The notes below the pieces were generated by a model. It did no database searches and was not told the origin of the DNA. It saw only the letters and a list, made by a program, of their open reading frames with translations. A stretch of DNA of 18,727 nt from Prevotella sp. CAG:732 (GTDB lineage Bacteria > Bacteroidota > Bacteroidia > Bacteroidales > Bacteroidaceae): contig FR893231.1 in the NCBI GenBank assembly GCA_000436035.1, positions 18,153 to 36,879 on the forward strand. Direction: 5' to 3'. The translations under genes and the position numbers were made by a program. The first letter of the stretch is position 1, and each line of letters begins with the position of its first letter. Below are positions 15,324 to 18,727 of the stretch, one piece after another.

Positions 15324-16841
15324 TTAATCAATAATCAAGTTCTCACCAGTCATGTCTGCAGGCTGCTCCAATCCCATGATGTGGAGGATAGAAGGAGCTA
15401 CGTCAGCCAAACGACCATCCTTAACGGTAGCAGAGTTGTTGTCAGTTACGTAGATGAATGGAACTGGGTTCAATGAGTGAGCTGTGTTAGGAGTACCATC
15501 CTCGTTGATAGCGTTATCAGCGTTACCATGGTCAGCGATGATGATAGCCTCGTAGTCATTAGCCTTGGCTGCCTCGATTACCTCCTTCACGCAGTTGTCA
15601 ACAGCATGGACAGCCTTTGCGATAGCATTGTAGATACCAGTGTGACCTACCATATCACCATTAGCGAAGTTGACAACGATGAAGTCATACTCCTGGGTAT
15701 TGATGGCACCCACCAACTTATCCTTTACCTCGTAGGCACTCATCTCTGGCTTCAAGTCGTAGGTAGCCACCTTTGGAGAAGGAACCAAGATACGATCCTC
15801 ACCCTCGTATGGAGTCTCACGACCACCATTGAAGAAGAATGTTACGTGAGCATACTTCTCTGTCTCTGCAGTGTGAAGCTGCTTCTTGCCCTGCTTGCTG
15901 AGGTACTCGCCGAGGGTATCCATCACGTTCTCCTTAGGGAAGAGGATGTGAACACCCTTGAAGCTTGCATCGTATGGAGTCATGCAGTAGTACTGCAAGT
16001 CCTTGATGGTGTGCATGCCTTCCTCTGGCATATCCTGCTGAGTCAACACCTGGGTCAACTCCTTGGCACGGTCGTTACGATAGTTGATGAAGATGATGAC
16101 ATCACCTTCCTTGATGGTACCATCTACAGTAGAGTTGTTGATTGGCTTGATGAACTCGTCGGTCACGCCCTCGTCGTAGCTTTCCTGCATAGCCTGTACC
16201 ATATCGGTAGCCTGCTTACCCTTAGCGTCAACGAGCAAGTCGTAAGCTTCCTTCACACGATTCCAACGCTTGTCACGGTCCATTGCGTAGAAACGACCTA
16301 CGATGCTGGCGATGTGAGCGTCATTCTTCTCACAAACAGCCTGCACTTCCTCGATGAAGCCCTTACCGCTCTTAGGGTCAGTGTCACGACCATCCATGAA
16401 ACAGTGAACGTATGTCTCCTTCAAGCCATACTCCTTACCGATTTCGATCAACTTGAAGAGGTGATTCAAAGAAGAGTGAACACCACCCGTAGAGGTCAAG
16501 CCCATCAAGTGGAGCTTCTTGCCAGTCTTCTGTGCATAGCTATAAGCGTTGATGATTTCCTGATTTTTCAAGATGTCACCGCTTTCACAAGCCTTGTTGA
16601 TCTTAACGAGATCCTGATATACCACGCGACCTGCACCGATGTTGAGGTGACCTACCTCAGAGTTACCCATCTGTCCGTCAGGCAAACCTACGTTTTCACC
16701 GCAAGCCTGGAGCTGAGAGTGTGCAGAAACTGCTGTCAAATAATCCAAGTAAGGAGTTGGAGTGTTATAGATTACATCCCCCTTACCATGCTGTCCGATT
16801 CCCCATCCATCGAGAATCATCAAAAGAGCTTTTTTTGCCAT
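15324..16841 (-). CDS. gpmI: 2,3-bisphosphoglycerate-independent phosphoglycerate mutase
   Basis: This Mn-dependent enzyme interconverts 3- and 2-phosphoglycerate in glycolysis and gluconeogenesis. It belongs to the alkaline phosphatase superfamily. The start KKALLMILDGWGIG gives metal ligand Asp 11. The phosphorylated Ser is Ser 61 in GQMGNSEVGHLNIGAGR. The phosphotransferase insert domain carries CFMDGRDTDPKSG and GRFYAMDRDKRW. Late metal ligands are in FANGDMVGHTG and ADHGNADN. Length 505 residues is standard. A strong promoter lies just upstream, and ung plus DUF3109 follow on the same strand. Confidence 0.97.
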   Translation of the reverse strand: MAKKALLMILDGWGIGQHGKGDVIYNTPTPYLDYLTAVSAHSQLQACGENVGLPDGQMGNSEVGHLNIGAGRVVYQDLVKINKACESGDILKNQEIINAYSYAQKTGKKLHLMGLTSTGGVHSSLNHLFKLIEIGKEYGLKETYVHCFMDGRDTDPKSGKGFIEEVQAVCEKNDAHIASIVGRFYAMDRDKRWNRVKEAYDLLVDAKGKQATDMVQAMQESYDEGVTDEFIKPINNSTVDGTIKEGDVIIFINYRNDRAKELTQVLTQQDMPEEGMHTIKDLQYYCMTPYDASFKGVHILFPKENVMDTLGEYLSKQGKKQLHTAETEKYAHVTFFFNGGRETPYEGEDRILVPSPKVATYDLKPEMSAYEVKDKLVGAINTQEYDFIVVNFANGDMVGHTGIYNAIAKAVHAVDNCVKEVIEAAKANDYEAIIIADHGNADNAINEDGTPNTAHSLNPVPFIYVTDNNSATVKDGRLADVAPSILHIMGLEQPADMTGENLIID

Positions 16842-16878
16842 AATTACATAAAATAAATAAAATTCGAATTTCCGTGTG

Positions 16879-16909
16879 CAAAGTTACAATAAATAGAGAA
16901 AAGCACAAA
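16879..16909 (-). promoter_or_regulatory. gpmI operon promoter
   Basis: On the minus strand TTTG (16909-16906) and TAACTTTG (16886-16879) are separated by 19 bp, the best match in the window to the Bacteroidota consensus. The predicted start is near 16872, giving a leader of about 30 A/T-rich bases. The palindrome AAATTCGAATTT (16860-16871) lies at the start of that leader. Confidence 0.7.
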
Positions 16910-17033
16910 ATAAATCGAGACTTATTTTTCATTTCGAGCGTAGCGTAGCCCATCTCCAGATGCAATATTTCATCCATTGCCTCGTTTCTTAATTAAGCAA
17001 ACGAAATCATTTATCACAAACATCCTAGCGGCT

Positions 17034-17975
17034 ATGAGCAATAGAATTTTACAACTTGACTTCCTCAAAGGCATCCTCATCATCAATGTCATCATGATTC
17101 ACTTGATATATTTAGGTGAATGCCATCCTGACTTCAAGCGTTTTCTGTTGCTCTTCACCACGCCATCGTTTTTTGTCATCTCCGGCTACCTTGCCCATGT
17201 CAACAAGCCTACTCGCCTTTTCTCGAAGAAGGTGTTTTGGTGGCTCGTACCTTACATCATCATGGAGGGTGCCTACATCGTGATGGCATCCCTCTTGCCC
17301 ATCAAGGAGCATATCGACCAACTTTCGCTTGCGGTTTTCCTCGACCACCTGTTTCTGTCACCACTAGGTCCCTACTGGTACATTCACGACCTCATCGTAT
17401 GCTATGTGGGCTACTTTTCACTCCACAAGGCTTTAACGGCAACGCGCTTATGGCTCATCATACCATATATCATCATCATGATCATCCTCGCCTTGTCTGT
17501 CCCTAAATATACCAGTCTTCAGAGCGTTCTGTTCTTTAGTGCGGGTATCATCATCAAGCACTCCACAGATAACTTCGTCAAGTTTTTCCATCCTTCATGG
17601 ATAGCCCTCCCTATCCTAGCCATCTTGTACATCTTCCATGACGACGTGAAGATGATCGACTTGATTCGCAATGTCATCATCTCCTACATAGCAATGGGCT
17701 CATTGCTTTTCGTCTATTCCTATCTCCCGAAAAAGTTCATCCATATCATCAATATGGTTGGGCGCAACACACTTGCCATCCTTCTTTTTTCACCGATGTT
17801 CACCATCATCACCAAGCGTTTTGTGCCTCTTTTCTCATTCGACCCTACCACCATCCTCTTCACGGTGGTATCAGTCACTTTCTGCATCGTGGGCTGTCTC
17901 GCCGTCACCTACCTACTGGACAAGTGCAGATGCTCGTCCTATCTCTTCGGAGAAAAGCAGTATCTCAAGCTGTAA
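17034..17975 (+). CDS. Acyltransferase family 3 (OafA/OatA-like) membrane protein
   Basis: An integral membrane protein of 313 residues with about nine or ten hydrophobic helices. It begins with NRILQLDFLKGILIINVIMIHL, the characteristic start of acyltransferase-3 proteins with the conserved His at 23. FFVISGYLA (46-54) and GPYWYIHDL (112-120) also fit. Such proteins transfer acetyl or other acyl groups to sugars of the cell surface, capsule or exported polysaccharide. The acceptor cannot be told from sequence. I use the ATG at 17034, which gives the usual short N-terminus; an in-frame TTG at 16977 would add 19 residues. No clear promoter is seen in the 192-bp gap after gpmI. It stands alone and is followed by a repeat-filled intergenic region. 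Confidence 0.85.
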   Translation: MSNRILQLDFLKGILIINVIMIHLIYLGECHPDFKRFLLLFTTPSFFVISGYLAHVNKPTRLFSKKVFWWLVPYIIMEGAYIVMASLLPIKEHIDQLSLAVFLDHLFLSPLGPYWYIHDLIVCYVGYFSLHKALTATRLWLIIPYIIIMIILALSVPKYTSLQSVLFFSAGIIIKHSTDNFVKFFHPSWIALPILAILYIFHDDVKMIDLIRNVIISYIAMGSLLFVYSYLPKKFIHIINMVGRNTLAILLFSPMFTIITKRFVPLFSFDPTTILFTVVSVTFCIVGCLAVTYLLDKCRCSSYLFGEKQYLKL

Positions 17976-18010
17976 GACTGCATTCAAGAGAACGCTTGAC
18001 ATATGTCACG

Positions 18011-18076
18011 CAATCGTTTGGCGGCCGCTTGACAATCATTTGGCGGTCGCCCGAAGATTGTTTGGCGGTCGCCAAC
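18011..18076. repeat. Three 22-bp tandem repeats with core TTTGGCGGYCGC
   Basis: The core TTTGGCGG(C/T)CGC starts at 18017, 18039 and 18061, exactly 22 bp apart. Units one and two both begin CAATC; the third begins AGATTG. Each core is itself nearly palindromic (GGCG..CGCC), best in the third copy, TTGGCGGTCGCCAA at 18062-18075. The 22-bp period is not a multiple of three, so a repeated peptide is not the reason for it. The GC-rich cores contrast with the flanks. Confidence 0.85.
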
Positions 18077-18187
18077 AGATCTTTCGACAAATGCCGAAAG
18101 ACTTGCGAGCCTAGATGCGCAGGCGAACGAACTGGGAGGCTCATGGCAAAAGGACGAGGAGTCTTTGGCTAATAGAAATACTATATT

Positions 18188-18286
18188 TGCACCATGGAAA
18201 GTGCACTTTTCATGTAAATATGCACCGTGGAAGGTGCATATCTTGCACAAATCTGCACTTTTCAAGGTGCATTTTATCCAAATTCT
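18188..18286. repeat. Three 33-bp tandem units each headed by an 18-bp palindrome
   Basis: TGCACCATGGAAAGTGCA (18188-18205), TGCACCGTGGAAGGTGCA (18221-18238) and TGCACTTTTCAAGGTGCA (18254-18271) start exactly 33 bp apart. Units one and two match at 16 of 18 positions; units two and three at 14 of 18. Each can form a 5-6 bp stem TGCAC(C)/(G)GTGCA with a 6-8 base loop. The 15-bp spacers are A/T-rich and similar but not identical. TGCACTTTTCA also recurs at 18202-18212 and 18254-18264. Confidence 0.85.
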
Positions 18287-18431
18287 ACGTAGTTCGTGAC
18301 GATGTAGAGTATGCCAATGGCGACATTCTCCCATTATGGAGTTTCGGATTGCTGTATTAGAACGACAGCTTGATGACTCTGCAATCCAAAGATAGCCAAC
18401 TCTTCCACTTCTTAGGAAGCAGACATAAAAC

Positions 18432-18472
18432 AAAAAGTCCCGACATTTTTGGAAAAACGTCGGGACTTTTTT
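18432..18472. terminator. Bidirectional terminator between acyltransferase and GH3 genes
   Basis: AAAAAGTCCCGAC (18432-18444) pairs perfectly with GTCGGGACTTTTT (18459-18471) around a 14-base loop. T runs follow the stem on both strands, so it can end transcription of the plus-strand acyltransferase unit and of the minus-strand GH3 gene. The right arm, TCGGGACTTTTTT, is repeated at 18482-18494. Confidence 0.8.
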
Positions 18473-18549
18473 ATAAAAACCTCGGGACTTTTTTCTCCTT
18501 GCCTGCCGTTGCATTGAAAAAGGCAAGGAAAAGAAGTCGATTACATCTA

Positions 18550-18727
18550 CTAATTCTTTCTCAAATAATTCTTCTGAACATTTACAGGGCAAGCATTGCT
18601 TACCTTCTCTGTGTATTCAGCGACCTTGAGCGAAGCGGTTCCCTTGATGGTCTCCACATCAGTACCTACTTGGAAGAGATAAGTACCTGCATCTACCTTC
18701 CACTGGCTGTTAGCCTCATCGAAGTTG
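18550..18727 (-). CDS. C-terminal end of a GH3 glycoside hydrolase (partial, truncated by window)
   Basis: On the minus strand the last 58 codons and TAG (18552-18550) of a gene entering from the right edge are seen. The segment NSQWKVDAGTYLFQVGTD, then VETIKGTASLKV, is the late part of the Fn3-like domain that closes many GH3 beta-glucosidases and beta-xylosidases (the W.V..G.Y...VG pattern). Substrate cannot be told, since the catalytic domains are outside the window. The reading continues past the edge with one base of a split codon. The gene is followed by the bidirectional terminator at 18432-18472. Confidence 0.75.
   Translation of the reverse strand, partial: NFDEANSQWKVDAGTYLFQVGTDVETIKGTASLKVAEYTEKVSNACPVNVQKNYLRKN

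Larger units (their letters stand above)
17976..18549. other. 574-bp intergenic region with repeats
   Basis: No credible gene lies between the acyltransferase and the GH3 gene. Reading from left: a 12-bp palindrome TGACATATGTCA (17997-18008), a 22-bp-period array (18011-18076), about 110 bp without visible structure, a 33-bp-period array of short palindromes (18188-18286), then about 140 bp with nothing I can name, and a bidirectional terminator (18432-18472) with a copy of one arm at 18482-18494. A further inverted repeat CCTTGCC/GGCAAGG is at 18497-18528. Confidence 0.8.

Noticed and set aside
15477..16856. 459-codon open frame antisense to gpmI
   Set aside because: It lies wholly opposite a clear gpmI gene and its minus-strand promoter. 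The Val/Leu/Thr/His-rich product is the usual reverse-strand shadow of a codon-biased gene.
16931..16951. Short CGAGCGTAGCGTAGCCC motif before the acyltransferase
   Set aside because: It looks like a small GC-rich repeat, but only one copy is seen and no pairing partner or partner motif is visible, so no role can be supported.
16977..17033. TTG at 16977 as the acyltransferase start
   Set aside because: It would add 19 polar residues before the family's usual first motif; the ATG at 17034 fits better.
18188..18286. CRISPR array
   Set aside because: There are only three units, the repeats diverge, the spacers are 15 bp and similar to each other, and no cas genes are nearby.
18115..18360. 81-codon open frame on the plus strand over the 33-bp array
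   Set aside because: Its product is mostly translated palindromes (TFH, MHRG, NLHF stretches), with no domain or initiation context.
17984..18592. 202-codon open frame on the minus strand across the repeat region
   Set aside because: It runs through both repeat arrays and the terminator, overlaps the GH3 gene on the same strand, and has a biased Cys/His/Ser/Arg composition with no recognisable domain. The 11-residue repeats come from the 33-bp array.

Overview
The window looks like a chromosomal segment from a Bacteroidota gut or oral bacterium of the Prevotellaceae (Segatella/Prevotella type, possibly near P. copri). Three things suggest this. Gene starts lack Shine-Dalgarno sequences and sit behind A/T-rich leaders. 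Several promoters carry the Bacteroidota -7 element TAnnTTTG with an upstream TTG or TTTG (murG, recO, tRNA-Glu, gyrB, gpmI). The proteins have Bacteroidota forms, such as FtsA and FtsZ with long charged tails and an RecO without zinc cysteines. The species is an inference; no search was run.

Positions 1-6352 (+) are the distal half of a dcw (division and cell wall) cluster: the end of ftsW, then murG, murC, ftsQ, ftsA and ftsZ, tightly packed with overlaps or gaps of about 30 bp. A promoter in the ftsW-murG gap could drive the last five genes separately. recO converges on ftsZ and shares a TTAA that holds both stop codons. A divergent promoter region (7075-7199) then serves recO on one side and tRNA-Glu(TTC) plus rpsT on the other. 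After terminators comes gyrB with its own promoter and terminator.

Positions 9802-14039 (+) form the accessory part: a secreted GH95 alpha-L-fucosidase or alpha-L-galactosidase, a secreted protein that resembles only the N-terminal beta-sandwich part of GH78 alpha-L-rhamnosidases, and an AraC-type regulator, separated by 17-18 bp. This looks like a small self-regulated unit for deoxysugar-containing glycans, with no SusC/SusD pair in view. The regulator's 3' end overlaps the next gene, on the opposite strand, by 74 bp.

Positions 13966-16841 (-) are an apparent operon gpmI - ung - DUF3109 (glycolysis, DNA repair, Cys-rich protein) with a good promoter in front of gpmI. An acyltransferase-3 membrane protein follows on the + strand. 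The 574-bp gap after it is the only long gene-free stretch. It holds a 12-bp palindrome, a 22-bp-period tandem array, a 33-bp-period array of palindromes and a bidirectional terminator. The window ends inside the C-terminal Fn3-like domain of a GH3 glycosidase on the - strand.
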